Below the pieces are notes generated by a model. It ran no database searches. It saw nothing but the letters and a program-made list of their open reading frames with translations, and was not told where the DNA came from. 64,000 nucleotides of DNA from a virus, in the IMG/VR virus record IMGVR_UViG_3300031111_000003, positions 1-64,000 of that record. One strand, 5' to 3'. The position numbers and the translations under genes are program-made. Shown in pieces: positions 32,711-41,413 of the stretch. Every line of letters starts with the position of its first letter. Within the stretch, counting starts at the first letter, position 1.

Positions 32711-33123
32711 TTCTCCTTGGCTGCTTCTATCATGGCCGGCTTGCCAGCGTTTCCTTTTCCTGTTGCAAATTTCTTGATCGTTCCTACCGGGATAGCGTAG
32801 TACGGAACCCCTTGGACTTCACATTCTTGTGTGATTGTAGCGATGATCCCACCGTAGATATGGGCGGCGTCTACCCCTTTATGTTTGCGTACTTCTTCGT
32901 ATGCAACGAACAGCGGCTTTGTCAGTAGCAGTAGTTCTCGGAAGTAGGACAGCAGGCGAATGAAGCGCATACCTCCGCCTTCGTACCGCTTTGGGGCGAG
33001 ATTCCACGTTCCCACTCCTTCTATGTCGGAGCAGCCGCGGACTGCCCAGCCACACTTCGTGCCTGGATCTACCGCGACAATACAATGCGTCACTTTCTTC
33101 TTGGGTCTTTTGCGTCTGGCCAT
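32617..33123 (-). CDS. RuvC-like Holliday junction resolvase
   Basis: 168 residues from ATG 33123 (TAATG with the RecA-like stop). The RNase H-fold acidic residues are visible: IVAVDPGTKCGWAV (first Asp), FVAYEEV (Glu), and a C-terminal WDGDDNQADAMWLAEVAAAE (Asp pair). These match RuvC-like resolvases of phages. It should cut branched recombination or replication intermediates before packaging. It follows the recombinase gene directly. Confidence 0.8.
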   Translation of the reverse strand: MARRKRPKKKVTHCIVAVDPGTKCGWAVRGCSDIEGVGTWNLAPKRYEGGGMRFIRLLSYFRELLLLTKPLFVAYEEVRKHKGVDAAHIYGGIIATITQECEVQGVPYYAIPVGTIKKFATGKGNAGKPAMIEAAKEKWPTWDGDDNQADAMWLAEVAAAEYGNVGLD

Positions 33124-34232
33124 TAGAAGCGCCTCTTGCGTCCGAGCTTCATATCTTCCACGACTTGGGTCCATGCTTTCTGAACCAAACGCTGAAGCTT
33201 TCGCTCCTTGTCATTATTTTCGATGTAGCGGATGAGAGTTTCTCGTTTGAGCTTCTGACGGAAGTGCTTGGCATTGATCTTCCCCTCCGCCTTCGACCAT
33301 ACTTTTTCTTGCAGGAGAAAGTCGATGTTGGCTCCGACATCGTCCACACCCAGGTCATAGAAAATGTCGAACTCCACCGGCCAGCACTTGCCCGTGATCG
33401 AATTCTTTTCAAAATCGGCCCGTGTCCGGACACCGGAGGGACGGGCAACCCCACGAACTGTCTTTTTGTGCGTTTTGATCTTTTTGAGGAGAGGACGGGC
33501 ATGGCTATAGAAGAACGGAGCTTCTCCGCCGGACGTGACCCACTTCTTGTCAAACGGAGTCCGGGCCTTCGTATTCTGGCGGAGCTGCTGGATAATGAGC
33601 AAGGCCGACTTTGAATTGGACATGCTCGAAGCTATCTGCCGCAGGACTTGGCCCCCGATTTTCGCTTTCTCCATGTTAAAGCTGCCGGCGATCTTCTTGA
33701 CTGCCTCGTCTGACTTGGCCGCAGCCAGCGCCTTTCGCATGTCCTTTTCGAGCTCTTCGTCACTGGTCATAGCGTCGAAGCTGTCCAGAATGTAGATGAA
33801 AGGATCCTCCGAATCGCACAAGGTCAGTGCATTGTGTTTGAACAATTGCACCGTGCGGGATGTATCCAGCGGCGGCGGTTCTATCCGCTCCGCAAGAGCG
33901 TGGCCGAACAGGTACTCCACGTCGAAGGACTGGCGGCGCTCCACATCGTCAAAGATCAGGCGGTAGTCGTCGAAGGCGGGCAGGGAACTGGCCATCGCCA
34001 GACTGGACAAGGCGATGAGTGTTTTGCCTGCGGATGAAACACCGGGCAGTGTAGAGATATTGCCCAGGGGCCATCCTCCATCAATATGGTCCGTCATGGC
34101 AAGATTCAGCAGAGTACATCCGGTGGGCAGGTAGCCGGTGATTTTGTGCTTCTTAAACTTGACCGGGCTCTTGCTTGTACTTCGTATCTGGTCCACTTCC
34201 GAGACACGGGATGGCTTTCGTTTACGCGCCAT
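33123..34232 (-). CDS. RecA/UvsX-like recombinase
   Basis: 369 residues. Walker A is GVSSAGKTL (about residue 65), Walker B-like IYILDSFDAM (about 147), and a LIIQQLRQ segment matches the L2-side strand of RecA proteins. It begins with a GYLPTGCTLLNLAM segment typical of UvsX/RecA N-terminal parts. It should form filaments on single-stranded DNA and drive strand exchange with the SSB and the mediator-like protein encoded nearby. The C terminus is basic. Confidence 0.85.
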   Translation of the reverse strand: MARKRKPSRVSEVDQIRSTSKSPVKFKKHKITGYLPTGCTLLNLAMTDHIDGGWPLGNISTLPGVSSAGKTLIALSSLAMASSLPAFDDYRLIFDDVERRQSFDVEYLFGHALAERIEPPPLDTSRTVQLFKHNALTLCDSEDPFIYILDSFDAMTSDEELEKDMRKALAAAKSDEAVKKIAGSFNMEKAKIGGQVLRQIASSMSNSKSALLIIQQLRQNTKARTPFDKKWVTSGGEAPFFYSHARPLLKKIKTHKKTVRGVARPSGVRTRADFEKNSITGKCWPVEFDIFYDLGVDDVGANIDFLLQEKVWSKAEGKINAKHFRQKLKRETLIRYIENNDKERKLQRLVQKAWTQVVEDMKLGRKRRF

Positions 34233-34425
34233 TGATGAACTCCTTGAACCGTTTCTTGTCTATGTGGTAGTGTCCACCACTTCCCGGTTGCTTTACCATA
34301 TCCGGGTATTGTTTTTTCCACTTCTGGAGCCACAAACGGAAGGCGGCCGGTGTCATATAGATGTTGAGTTTCTCCTCGTACATTTTCTGGGCTTCCGAGG
34401 AGTCTATCATATCGCCTTTTTGCAT
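34222..34425 (-). CDS. Small DNA-binding-like protein
   Basis: 67 residues with GGAGG before ATG. The sequence IDSSEAQKMYEEKLNI, then LWLQKWKKQYPDMVKQ and GGHYHIDKKRFKEFI resembles a MerR/excisionase-type winged helix in which a Gly-His wing is followed by a final helix. It overlaps the RecA-like gene. DNA binding is inferred. Confidence 0.5.
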   Translation of the reverse strand: MQKGDMIDSSEAQKMYEEKLNIYMTPAAFRLWLQKWKKQYPDMVKQPGSGGHYHIDKKRFKEFINGA

Positions 34426-34444
34426 TTGTACCTCCGGAAGTGGC

Positions 34445-34466
34445 CCCGACCCTTGTTTGGGTCGGG
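34445..34466 (-). repeat. Hairpin downstream of the SSB gene
   Basis: CCCGACCC (34445-34452) and GGGTCGGG (34459-34466) form an 8-bp stem with a TTGTTT loop, just past the SSB stop at 34479. The minus-strand sequence after it has no U run. It could slow RNase decay or act as a weak terminator. Confidence 0.55.
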
Positions 34467-34478
34467 ACCGTAGTAGTG

Positions 34479-35717
34479 TTACTTCTTCTTGCGCTTTTTG
34501 TTGCTTTTGTTGGCGATGCGGAGGTCGTCACAGTTCTCCCACAGCTCACAGTCGTCGCACTCGTCGTGCTTGTCTGTGTCTTTGCCGTAGGTGAAGCCGT
34601 GTGGGCACTTGCCTTTCTTCCTGGACCTGGACTTGGACTTGGACTTGGATTTGGATTTGGACTTCTTGGCCTTCCGCTTCGGAGCCGGCTCTTCTTCCTC
34701 CTCGTCCTCGTCGTCGTCGTCGGAGTCCTCGTCGTCCTCGTCGCCGTCGTCGGAGTCCTCGTCGTCCTCGTCCTCGTCGTCCTCGTCCTCGTCGTCCTCG
34801 TCCTCGTCGTCCTCGTCCTCGTCGTCCTCGTCCTCGTCGTCCTCGTCCTCGGGGTCGGGCCTGGACTTCTTCTTGGATTTGGACTTCTTGCGACGCGGAG
34901 GCGTGTCATCATCGTCCTCGTCCTCGTCGTCCTCATCGTCCTCCCCTTCGGGGATTTCGTAGTACAAACGATTGAGCTCCTTGTAGGACATGATCTTGAG
35001 GACTTCTTCTAGGCAGACAGCCTGGTCCAGAATCTCCTCATCGAGAGGCTCATCCCGCTCGAGGAAGTCCACCCGGGAGATTTCGAAGAACTCCCGTTTG
35101 TTGAACGTCTTCTCCTCGAACAAGCACTGCAGATCGAATCCGTCCTCGTCGGGCAGGAAGTAACCGGCCCACAGCTCGTCCCCGTCCTCCAGCCACTTGT
35201 CCATCTGCTTGCCGAAGTTGTGGTACGAAACGTCCCACAGCCGCACTTCGTCCCGGCGGAAGTCGTAGACGTTGTACAGCTCCCGATCCTTGGCACGCTG
35301 GGAGCCAATGATCTTCTTGTTGACCTCGTAGTCCTGGCGCAGGCGCTGGATGTCTTCGCAGATCGGACAGGGCTTGCCGAAGGTTGTCGGACAGATCACC
35401 ATCCGCTTGTTGGCGCCGATGTTACCGTGGTACTTGTACGGCAGTCGGTACCACATCGATCCCTTGGGAGCCCGGCCGTTCCCGTTGTCCGGATGATCAT
35501 CGATGGACACGATATACGGCAAGATGGCGATCTTGCACTTGGGGCGAGGAGAGAACATCTCTCCATCGAATGCCAGAGTGCTGGATCCGCTCCTTTCTTT
35601 CTGTCGCTCTTTCGCCCTGGCGCGAGCGTTTTCACGCGCCTGTTGTGCTGCGGCCTTGCGGGCGTTGGCCTTCTTCTTGCCCTTACCGCCCTTGTTACCT
35701 TTCTTTGCTCTTGCCAT
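34479..35717 (-). CDS. gp32-like single-stranded DNA-binding protein with acidic repeats
   Basis: 412 residues. A basic N terminus (residues 1-45) precedes an OB-type core with a zinc-like pattern MVICPTTFGKPCPICEDI (about 107-125), as in T4 gp32-type proteins. Residues about 263-350 are mainly a run of Asp and Glu, in place of the short acidic tail of SSBs. Then comes a Lys/Ser-rich stretch and a final Cys module (CPHGFTYGKDTDKHDECD) also present in the protein at 27825-28415. It should coat single-stranded DNA and recruit replication proteins. Confidence 0.8.
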   Translation of the reverse strand: MARAKKGNKGGKGKKKANARKAAAQQARENARARAKERQKERSGSSTLAFDGEMFSPRPKCKIAILPYIVSIDDHPDNGNGRAPKGSMWYRLPYKYHGNIGANKRMVICPTTFGKPCPICEDIQRLRQDYEVNKKIIGSQRAKDRELYNVYDFRRDEVRLWDVSYHNFGKQMDKWLEDGDELWAGYFLPDEDGFDLQCLFEEKTFNKREFFEISRVDFLERDEPLDEEILDQAVCLEEVLKIMSYKELNRLYYEIPEGEDDEDDEDEDDDDTPPRRKKSKSKKKSRPDPEDEDDEDEDDEDEDDEDEDDEDEDDEDEDDEDSDDGDEDDEDSDDDDEDEEEEEPAPKRKAKKSKSKSKSKSKSRSRKKGKCPHGFTYGKDTDKHDECDDCELWENCDDLRIANKSNKKRKKK

Positions 35718-35856
35718 TGTCGTCCTCCTGTATCGGATAGGATTTGCGCATGACGTCGAACTTTGCTCGATGCCACGCTTGTGAAACCAGTTTTGTCGCC
35801 GCGTATATGATGAAAGGGGCCAAAAAGACTCCTAGGATCCACAGTAATGTTTTCAC
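35695..35856 (-). CDS. Small single-pass membrane protein overlapping the SSB start
   Basis: 53 residues from GTG 35856 with GGAGG eight bases upstream. It starts MKTLLWILGVFLAPFIIYAA, a membrane helix, followed by a basic then acidic tail. Its last codons overlap the SSB start by 23 bases, with the SSB ribosome site inside it, so it may be translationally coupled. Too short to classify. Confidence 0.55.
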   Translation of the reverse strand: MKTLLWILGVFLAPFIIYAATKLVSQAWHRAKFDVMRKSYPIQEDDNGKSKER

Positions 35857-36365
35857 TTAGGAGCCCTCCTTCGTCCCTTCTTTTTGTCATGGCGGGCGGC
35901 CGCGTCAGCAGCTCGATCTCGAGCTTTTTCTCGAGCTTGGGCGTATTCCTCGGTCAGGTTTCTCGGGACTCTGGGTCCGGCGAAGTATTGCTGCCCGTGC
36001 AAGATCACCAAGTTCTCCAGCGCGGCCTTCCGTTGGTGGAAGGCAAACACAGCCGCGTCAAGGATATCGGCTTCAAACTCTGCTGTGATCTGTTCTTCTT
36101 TTGCCTCGATGTAATCCGGATGGGCACGCACCCAAGCGTCCACCGTTGGTCCCGTCGGGGTGCACCCAATCAATTTCTTGCCTCCGCTGTGGGCCTGCAT
36201 TATTAGTTCGGAGCGTATGGTCTTGAGTTTTTCGTGTGTCCGTTTGGCTCGAAGAAGCGCCTTGGCTTTCTTGCGAGAGTACTTCATAAACAACTTGGGC
36301 TGCTCCAGCCACTCTACATCGAGCGCCTCGGTGTCTATTGTCAGTTCTCGTTCATATTTGTTCAT
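35853..36365 (-). CDS. Putative recombination mediator (UvsY-like role)
   Basis: 170 residues. The N-terminal helices (LFMKYSRKKAKALLRAKRTH) and a long charged coiled coil up to AFHQRKAALENLVILHGQQY are typical of a family found beside RecA/UvsX and gp32-like genes in many phages. T4 UvsY has a comparable helical layout, but sequence identity to it cannot be claimed here. It should help load the recombinase onto SSB-covered DNA. It follows promoter-like copy 2. Confidence 0.5.
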   Translation of the reverse strand: MNKYERELTIDTEALDVEWLEQPKLFMKYSRKKAKALLRAKRTHEKLKTIRSELIMQAHSGGKKLIGCTPTGPTVDAWVRAHPDYIEAKEEQITAEFEADILDAAVFAFHQRKAALENLVILHGQQYFAGPRVPRNLTEEYAQAREKARDRAADAAARHDKKKGRRRAPK

Positions 36366-36386
36366 TGTACCCTCCTTTCTCTGCTG

Positions 36387-36414
36387 TTATTCGGCTCCGT
36401 GTTAGTTTGCGTCT
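36387..36414 (-). promoter_or_regulatory. Phage promoter-like motif, copy 2
   Basis: Minus strand AGACGC, 16 bases, GAATAAC. It touches the stop codon of the clamp loader gene (36413) and lies 22 bases upstream of the mediator-like gene start. It would start a transcript for mediator, membrane peptide, SSB and RecA-like genes. Confidence 0.6.
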
Positions 36415-37342
36415 ATTCGGCCACCAACGCTTCGTAGCACGCCATGGTCAGGCCGGCACGGCCGGTATCGTAGAAAGGAGCACGGAACGAGTCCATAACT
36501 ACATACGCGGACTCATCTCCACCAAGCATGACTTTGTCGAAGTATGCAAGGATCTTCCGCCTGATAGATTCTGGATCTTCTTTTTCCAGTTCCTTCAACA
36601 TGGGTAGGATCTTCTCCCAAGATACGTGTTTGAGCAAAGCACGACAAAGTGCTATCACAATGTCTTGCTTCTCAGCCGCTTTCTTTGCGGCAGCCACCAT
36701 TTCGTCGGGATCAAGCCCTGCTACCTTGTCCAGAATAGCTAGGGCGAAGCCGGGACTGCCGAGACAGTCTCGGCAGACTTGGTTGAGAAGCTGCTTCGTC
36801 GGCCGAATCCCCTCCGCTTTTGCCACACGCTTTAACAGCCCACGGATTTGTGCATCCGTCAACATGCCCACCGTGTACTCCGCCAATCGGCGGCGAAACG
36901 TCGGCTTGAACGTCGACGGCTCGGTCGTGGCTAGGAGGAACCATGTTTTCGCAGGAGGATGCTCCAGCAGTTTGAGAATGGCCTCTCGAGCATCGGTGCT
37001 GAGTTTGTGGCACTCATCGAGCAGCCAGACACGAGCTGGGCCGGAGGGAGCATATTGGCTTTTCCGACGGATGTCCCTCACCATATCCTTCCCACCGAAA
37101 TCTGAGGCGTTGATTTCATGGTAGTCGGGTGAGCCGGCAGGGTTCTTGGGGTTGAGGCTACCTAATTCAATGGCAAGGATTCTCGCCAGGGTTGTCTTGC
37201 CACATCCGGCGGGTCCGGTAAACAACATGGCCCGGTTGCACTTGTCCTTACGGGACAAAGCGGATTGCAGAGCGCGAACGACATCCTCATTGCCTCGGAC
37301 CTCTTCAAACGACGTCGGTCTATAATCTATGTGTAATGGCAT
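36413..37342 (-). CDS. Clamp loader ATPase (T4 gp44 / RFC-small-subunit-like)
   Basis: 309 residues from ATG 37342 (TGATG with the previous stop). Walker A GPAGCGKTT, Walker B WLLDECHKLS, sensor-1-like LLATTEPS and a Pro-Thr-Phe-Arg-Arg-Arg segment in the SRC/arginine-finger place are all present in AAA+ order. It begins HIDYRPTSFEEVRGNE, as clamp loaders do. It should load the sliding clamp encoded at 40394-41413. No obvious second loader subunit was found, though the small upstream gene could be one. Confidence 0.85.
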   Translation of the reverse strand: MPLHIDYRPTSFEEVRGNEDVVRALQSALSRKDKCNRAMLFTGPAGCGKTTLARILAIELGSLNPKNPAGSPDYHEINASDFGGKDMVRDIRRKSQYAPSGPARVWLLDECHKLSTDAREAILKLLEHPPAKTWFLLATTEPSTFKPTFRRRLAEYTVGMLTDAQIRGLLKRVAKAEGIRPTKQLLNQVCRDCLGSPGFALAILDKVAGLDPDEMVAAAKKAAEKQDIVIALCRALLKHVSWEKILPMLKELEKEDPESIRRKILAYFDKVMLGGDESAYVVMDSFRAPFYDTGRAGLTMACYEALVAE

Positions 37343-37560
37343 CAGATCAGCCCCTTCTTCTGAAGAATCCACGTTGTAATTTTGATGGACATTTCAAAAT
37401 CGAGATCGCCCTTGTCGTGGAGGATGGCCACATCCACTTCATCAATTTGTGACTTGGGAATGATGACTTCCTTGTTGGTCAATTCCGGTATTTTGAGAAT
37501 GAACGCAGCGTCTAATTCGCGTATCCAAATGGCGTCATACTCTAAGTATTCGTACCCCAT
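37342..37560 (-). CDS. Small protein coupled to the clamp loader
   Basis: 72 residues with AGGAGG before ATG. It starts MGYEYLEYDAIWIRELDAAF and is alternately hydrophobic and acidic. It is fused by TGATG to the clamp loader gene. A loader accessory role is possible but not shown. Confidence 0.5.
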   Translation of the reverse strand: MGYEYLEYDAIWIRELDAAFILKIPELTNKEVIIPKSQIDEVDVAILHDKGDLDFEMSIKITTWILQKKGLI

Positions 37561-37570
37561 TTCAGACCTC

Positions 37571-38968
37571 CTACTGTATTATATACTTTTCAGCAGTATT
37601 CCAAGATGAGTCGACCGGTGCCACATCTGCATCAACTTCTAACGGCACAATGATCCACGGCCACGCTTCCGGCAGCTCCTTAGTCATAACCCGTTGTGCT
37701 GTCTGCAATACGTACTGTGTTTCATCTGGATGGAAGTCAAACAAAATACTGTCGTGAATTTGTCCCACGATTTTGGTCCGCCAATTCTCTTCGTGCATGA
37801 TCTGATTCAGTCGGATCAAAGACCACAGCAGCATGTGGAAGGAGGTCCCTTGCACGGGAAAGTTGATGACCTGATTGTGCCGCATGTGTCCCAGGCAGCG
37901 GAACCCGGTCTTGAGATCCACATACCCTCGGCGTTCATACTTAATAATCTGCCGTCTTTTCCACTCGGCGTACACCGGGAACCGGTCATACCAGAATCGG
38001 TGCTCCACCTCTTCCAAGTGATCCAGGAAGTCGTTGTACGACCGGATGCCTTTCTTGGTCAGATGACGCCGCATGGGAACACCTTTTGCCGTCTTGAGCT
38101 GCAAAAGGTCTATCTCGTCCCACAGGTCCTGGGCGACTTGGGCAAAGTAACTTCCGTAGAACTCGGGGAAAACGTATTTGTTTTTGCCGCAGTGCCGCAG
38201 CATTTTGTAGATGGGAGATCCTTTCTCCCCCATATCCGCTGTGGACAGTTTGTAGCACTCCATTGCCATATCTCGGTGCATGTCTCGCTTGGAATTGGTC
38301 AGCTCGTCATACATGCCTGGATCTTTGTGATAGCAGTAAGCTGTCCGGATCTCGGCTCCAGAAAAGTCAACCTCACCAAGCTGGTGCCCGGGTCGGGCCA
38401 TTATGGCCCTACGGACAATCCGCATGATGTATTCTACCCGCTTGGGGAAGTTCTGTGCGTTTGGATCCGAACTGGAGGAGCGGAAGGTGCCCACCCTGGA
38501 CAGATGGAAAAAGGGATGTAACCGCCAGGATCCATCCGGATATAGTACCGTCTCCCGCATGATTCGGTCTAGCACCTTCGCGGCTTCCTTAAGTCGGGAT
38601 AGGCCCACAATATGTTCAACCGCGGGCAGACGTAGAGCTTCCAAAGCCCCCTGGGAAGTGGATGGATTGCCCTTCTCCGTGAACGTCTTGGCTTTGTACC
38701 CAAGCACGTTGTATACGATGTCGGCCATCTGCTCGTTAGAGTCCCAGTTCATTCGCCGGCCGTACTTCTTCTTCCACTGCTTGACGAGATCGGTGGAAGC
38801 CAGGCGGGAGTGCAGCTTTTTCGTCTGCCTGTCCAGGTGTTTGCGTTTGCGCTGGCAGTACTCCACATCAACATGAAGGCCGGCCGCGGTGACCTCGGTC
38901 AGCGCTAGGGTTCCATCATGCAAGAATTTATATGCTTGCGGAGTTCGTGGATGCAAAGTGATCGACAC
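37571..38968 (-). CDS. Family A DNA polymerase, polymerase domain only
   Basis: 465 residues. Motif A is GEVDFSGAEIRT, the motif B helix is represented by the KNKYVFPEFYGSYF segment, and motif C is VGQIHDSILFD, each with its catalytic acidic residue or Lys. RxGTFRSSSSDPNAQNFP matches the conserved template-binding motif before motif A. There is no exonuclease domain in this gene; it is on the upstream gene, which overlaps by 41 bases. It should replicate the phage genome with the clamp. Confidence 0.9.
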   Translation of the reverse strand: MSITLHPRTPQAYKFLHDGTLALTEVTAAGLHVDVEYCQRKRKHLDRQTKKLHSRLASTDLVKQWKKKYGRRMNWDSNEQMADIVYNVLGYKAKTFTEKGNPSTSQGALEALRLPAVEHIVGLSRLKEAAKVLDRIMRETVLYPDGSWRLHPFFHLSRVGTFRSSSSDPNAQNFPKRVEYIMRIVRRAIMARPGHQLGEVDFSGAEIRTAYCYHKDPGMYDELTNSKRDMHRDMAMECYKLSTADMGEKGSPIYKMLRHCGKNKYVFPEFYGSYFAQVAQDLWDEIDLLQLKTAKGVPMRRHLTKKGIRSYNDFLDHLEEVEHRFWYDRFPVYAEWKRRQIIKYERRGYVDLKTGFRCLGHMRHNQVINFPVQGTSFHMLLWSLIRLNQIMHEENWRTKIVGQIHDSILFDFHPDETQYVLQTAQRVMTKELPEAWPWIIVPLEVDADVAPVDSSWNTAEKYIIQ

Positions 38969-40217
38969 CGATCAGCTCCATTTGTTTGCGGGCCAGCATC
39001 ATTTCATAGATGGAGTCAAGCCCGTTGTACGTTAACAGAGTGTTCCAACCATCCTTTTCTTGCACCAGCTTGAAGATCTTGTTCTTTGCGTTGGCTCCGT
39101 ATTTCTTTACATCCTGTGGACTGGAGTGCAGCCAAGTACCCATGTGACTATCGTAGTCGATCACACCAAAGTTGACGTACGTTTGAAATTTGAGGCTGGT
39201 GATATATGAGCGGTTGTCTATAATATGTGCCGCTAGTTGAGAATCCCACTGCCATCCCTGTACTATTGTTTTGAGATCGTGCCCCGCCCATAGATGTTCA
39301 AATCCCATGTTGTGCGCTCCCTTACCCACACTCCAGTCGGAGAGTAAGCGCCGTAGGTGCACTCTCCGACTCTTGTGTCGTGGCATGGGGAAAGCTATCA
39401 CATCCAGGTCAGGGGTGCAGATAGAACAAGAAACGATTCGGTGCCCCTTGGCGTACGGGCGAATCCCTGTTGTCTCCCAGTCAAATACAAAGAAGGGGGA
39501 TTGCAGATGGATTCGTTCAAGCTCTTGGTCCAATAGGTTCGGGTTCATGATTTGGCGGATCCGCTTGGCTTCATCCCCGTATTTGGGAAAAGGTGTCTCA
39601 AGTATGGTGCGGACGGCGTTTTCCAGATCCATTTCAAACAGGAGCTGAACGGATGGATCCTTTTCCGACCGATTGACGTAGGCCGGATGCCAAGTAGGAC
39701 AAAGCCAACAGCCGAGGTCCTGGTCCGGTATCGTGAAACCCCGCCAGCGTTTGATCGCGTTGACTCCCATTTTGTCGCCGATCCAGCGGTGCTGAATAAC
39801 GGATTTGAGAGCAGGCAGGCCCATGACGATGATGCCACGGGGCTTGAGCCGTTTGATCTCCTTGAACAAGCGAGGGCGGCAGTATGCTATCTGTTGATCG
39901 GTAGGCGTCTTGTTCTTTTCAGGTCGGCAGATGTTAGCGTTGGTTCGCCACAGATCCAAGTCCAAGTCCAAGCCCATTCGCTCCAGGACCCGAGTCACGG
40001 TTCGTCTGGAGCGACCGACAAGTGGCTTCCCAACACGGTCCTCTCGTCCACCGGGCGCTTCCAGAACCAAGAGAATTCCCTTGCGCCCCTTACCGGCCGT
40101 ATCCATTTTTGGAGAGAGGCAGTGCTTATACAAGCCACAAGCACCACACCCCGTCGCTTTTTTGGCAATGTCCACTTTGACCGTGGTCTGGTCCGCGGTG
40201 AAGAAGCCCTTGGACAT
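38928..40217 (-). CDS. Uracil-DNA-glycosylase-like (Fe-S family) plus 3'-5' exonuclease fusion
   Basis: 429 residues. Residues 20-215 resemble family 4/5 UDG: CGACGLYKHC and NICRPEKNKTPTDQQIAYC hold four Fe-S type Cys, LVLEAPGGREDRVGKPLVG is the first active-site motif and LCPTWHPAYVNR the His motif. Residues 240-420 are a DEDDy-type exonuclease: FVFDWETTG, AHNMGFEH, and YNGLDSIYEM. Some phage polymerases, such as that of SPO1, carry UDG-like, exonuclease and polymerase domains on one chain; here the chain is cut in two genes. Confidence 0.85.
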   Translation of the reverse strand: MSKGFFTADQTTVKVDIAKKATGCGACGLYKHCLSPKMDTAGKGRKGILLVLEAPGGREDRVGKPLVGRSRRTVTRVLERMGLDLDLDLWRTNANICRPEKNKTPTDQQIAYCRPRLFKEIKRLKPRGIIVMGLPALKSVIQHRWIGDKMGVNAIKRWRGFTIPDQDLGCWLCPTWHPAYVNRSEKDPSVQLLFEMDLENAVRTILETPFPKYGDEAKRIRQIMNPNLLDQELERIHLQSPFFVFDWETTGIRPYAKGHRIVSCSICTPDLDVIAFPMPRHKSRRVHLRRLLSDWSVGKGAHNMGFEHLWAGHDLKTIVQGWQWDSQLAAHIIDNRSYITSLKFQTYVNFGVIDYDSHMGTWLHSSPQDVKKYGANAKNKIFKLVQEKDGWNTLLTYNGLDSIYEMMLARKQMELIGVDHFASTNSASI

Positions 40218-40220
40218 GGG

Positions 40221-40388
40221 CTACCACCAGAATCCGCCCCACCACAGCAGGGCGTTCCAAATGAAAAGCCGGAAAAGAGCTAGACGAAGATCATATGTTT
40301 TTTGGAGTATGGGCTGTCCGTGCTTTGCAAGGTTTACACCAAGTATCAGGGACATATACACTATCAAAATGATTTGTGGGGCATACAT
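40221..40388 (-). CDS. Small two-helix membrane protein
   Basis: 55 residues, GAGGAG eight bases before ATG 40388, too short for most gene finders. It begins MYAPQIILIVYMSLILGVNL (first membrane helix) and ends FIWNALLWWGGFWW (second). The start codon overlaps nothing, and the ribosome site lies in the end of the clamp gene. Unknown function; its place between clamp and polymerase genes is odd for a membrane protein. Confidence 0.6.
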   Translation of the reverse strand: MYAPQIILIVYMSLILGVNLAKHGQPILQKTYDLRLALFRLFIWNALLWWGGFWW

Positions 40389-40393
40389 ATCTT

Positions 40394-41413
40394 TTACTCC
40401 TCGGTCTCGTCTTCTTCCCCGAACAGTGAAACCACGTGGGAGAACGTGTCCGTATTGAACAGAATGGCATGCTCCCCCAGGAGGGCCTTGCCCGAGTGCT
40501 TCAGGATTTCGCGGAGCATATGTGGGTTCAGACGTGCGGTCGTCTCCGGGCCTTTGTACTTGATTTTGTAACGCCCCTCGAACCAGCCGCTGGCACCGTC
40601 CGACCGGATCTTGAGCTTGCCCGGCTTGAACGTGAGCTTCACCGCGGCTTCGAGACGGTGCTCCGCGTCGATGAAGACAGAAGCCGATTCCAGAAGGTCG
40701 GTGATGCCCTTTTTGGGTAGGATGACCTTGGTGCCCTTGTCCGGATACAACCGGGACAAGTCCGGATAGTCTTCGCTATAGGTTCTGCACGAGAAAACGA
40801 TTCCGTCTCGGGTCCGGAAGTGGAGCCAGCCTTCTGATGTTTGGAGCGTTCGTATGGGGAAATTTCGCAGGTGCTCAGCATAGCGACCTGGAATCAGCAC
40901 GGCCTTCTTGACGCCGGTGTCGAGCGGGAACCGGGTCAAACGGAAGTTGTCACACGACTCGACCAGATCCGGAGCGACGTGGATGCAGGTCAAGAGAGGT
41001 CGGGAGGCATCATCACTGACGCTGAACATGCACGCTCGGATGGCGTCCAGCAGATTCTTGTGCAACCGCTTCTTCTTGCCAGGCTTGCCCATTTGCGGGA
41101 CTAGCTCCACCGTCTGGCGTCGGACTCCCGACTTGAATCCCTTGCCGGTGATCCGGAGCTCTTTTTTCAAGCTCTTGATTTCGATCTCGTCCTGGTCCAC
41201 TTTGTGGAGCAGATCATGCAGTTCCTGGGCGTTGACGGCACCCTCCAGGTCGGCACAGTCCTCCGGAAGGGGCGCTTGGACACAAATCTCGTCATTGAAC
41301 GTGGTCACGGTCCCGTCCACGAACAAGAATGTGTTGGATTGTTCGACGATCTCCTTCTTGGCCAGACCCGGGCGGACCTGTTCCAAGGTGGACAAAAGTA
41401 GTTGGCGGTTCAT
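40394..41413 (-). CDS. Sliding clamp, DnaN-like
   Basis: 339 residues, AAGGAG before ATG. Although divergent, the layout of a DnaN-type clamp is visible: VESCDNFRLTRF (the S/A-T-D-x-x-R-L strand), IPGRYAEHLRNF, and a third domain with VKLTFKPGKLKIRSDGASGW. The protein is slightly shorter than bacterial beta. It should form a ring that keeps the polymerase on DNA. The acidic end GEEDETEE is unusual for beta clamps. Confidence 0.8.
   Translation of the reverse strand: MNRQLLLSTLEQVRPGLAKKEIVEQSNTFLFVDGTVTTFNDEICVQAPLPEDCADLEGAVNAQELHDLLHKVDQDEIEIKSLKKELRITGKGFKSGVRRQTVELVPQMGKPGKKKRLHKNLLDAIRACMFSVSDDASRPLLTCIHVAPDLVESCDNFRLTRFPLDTGVKKAVLIPGRYAEHLRNFPIRTLQTSEGWLHFRTRDGIVFSCRTYSEDYPDLSRLYPDKGTKVILPKKGITDLLESASVFIDAEHRLEAAVKLTFKPGKLKIRSDGASGWFEGRYKIKYKGPETTARLNPHMLREILKHSGKALLGEHAILFNTDTFSHVVSLFGEEDETEE

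Noticed and set aside
34440-35012. Plus-strand frame encoding Val/Leu-rich membrane-like repeats
   Set aside because: It is the complement of the Asp/Glu codon repeats in the SSB gene and has no signal for translation.
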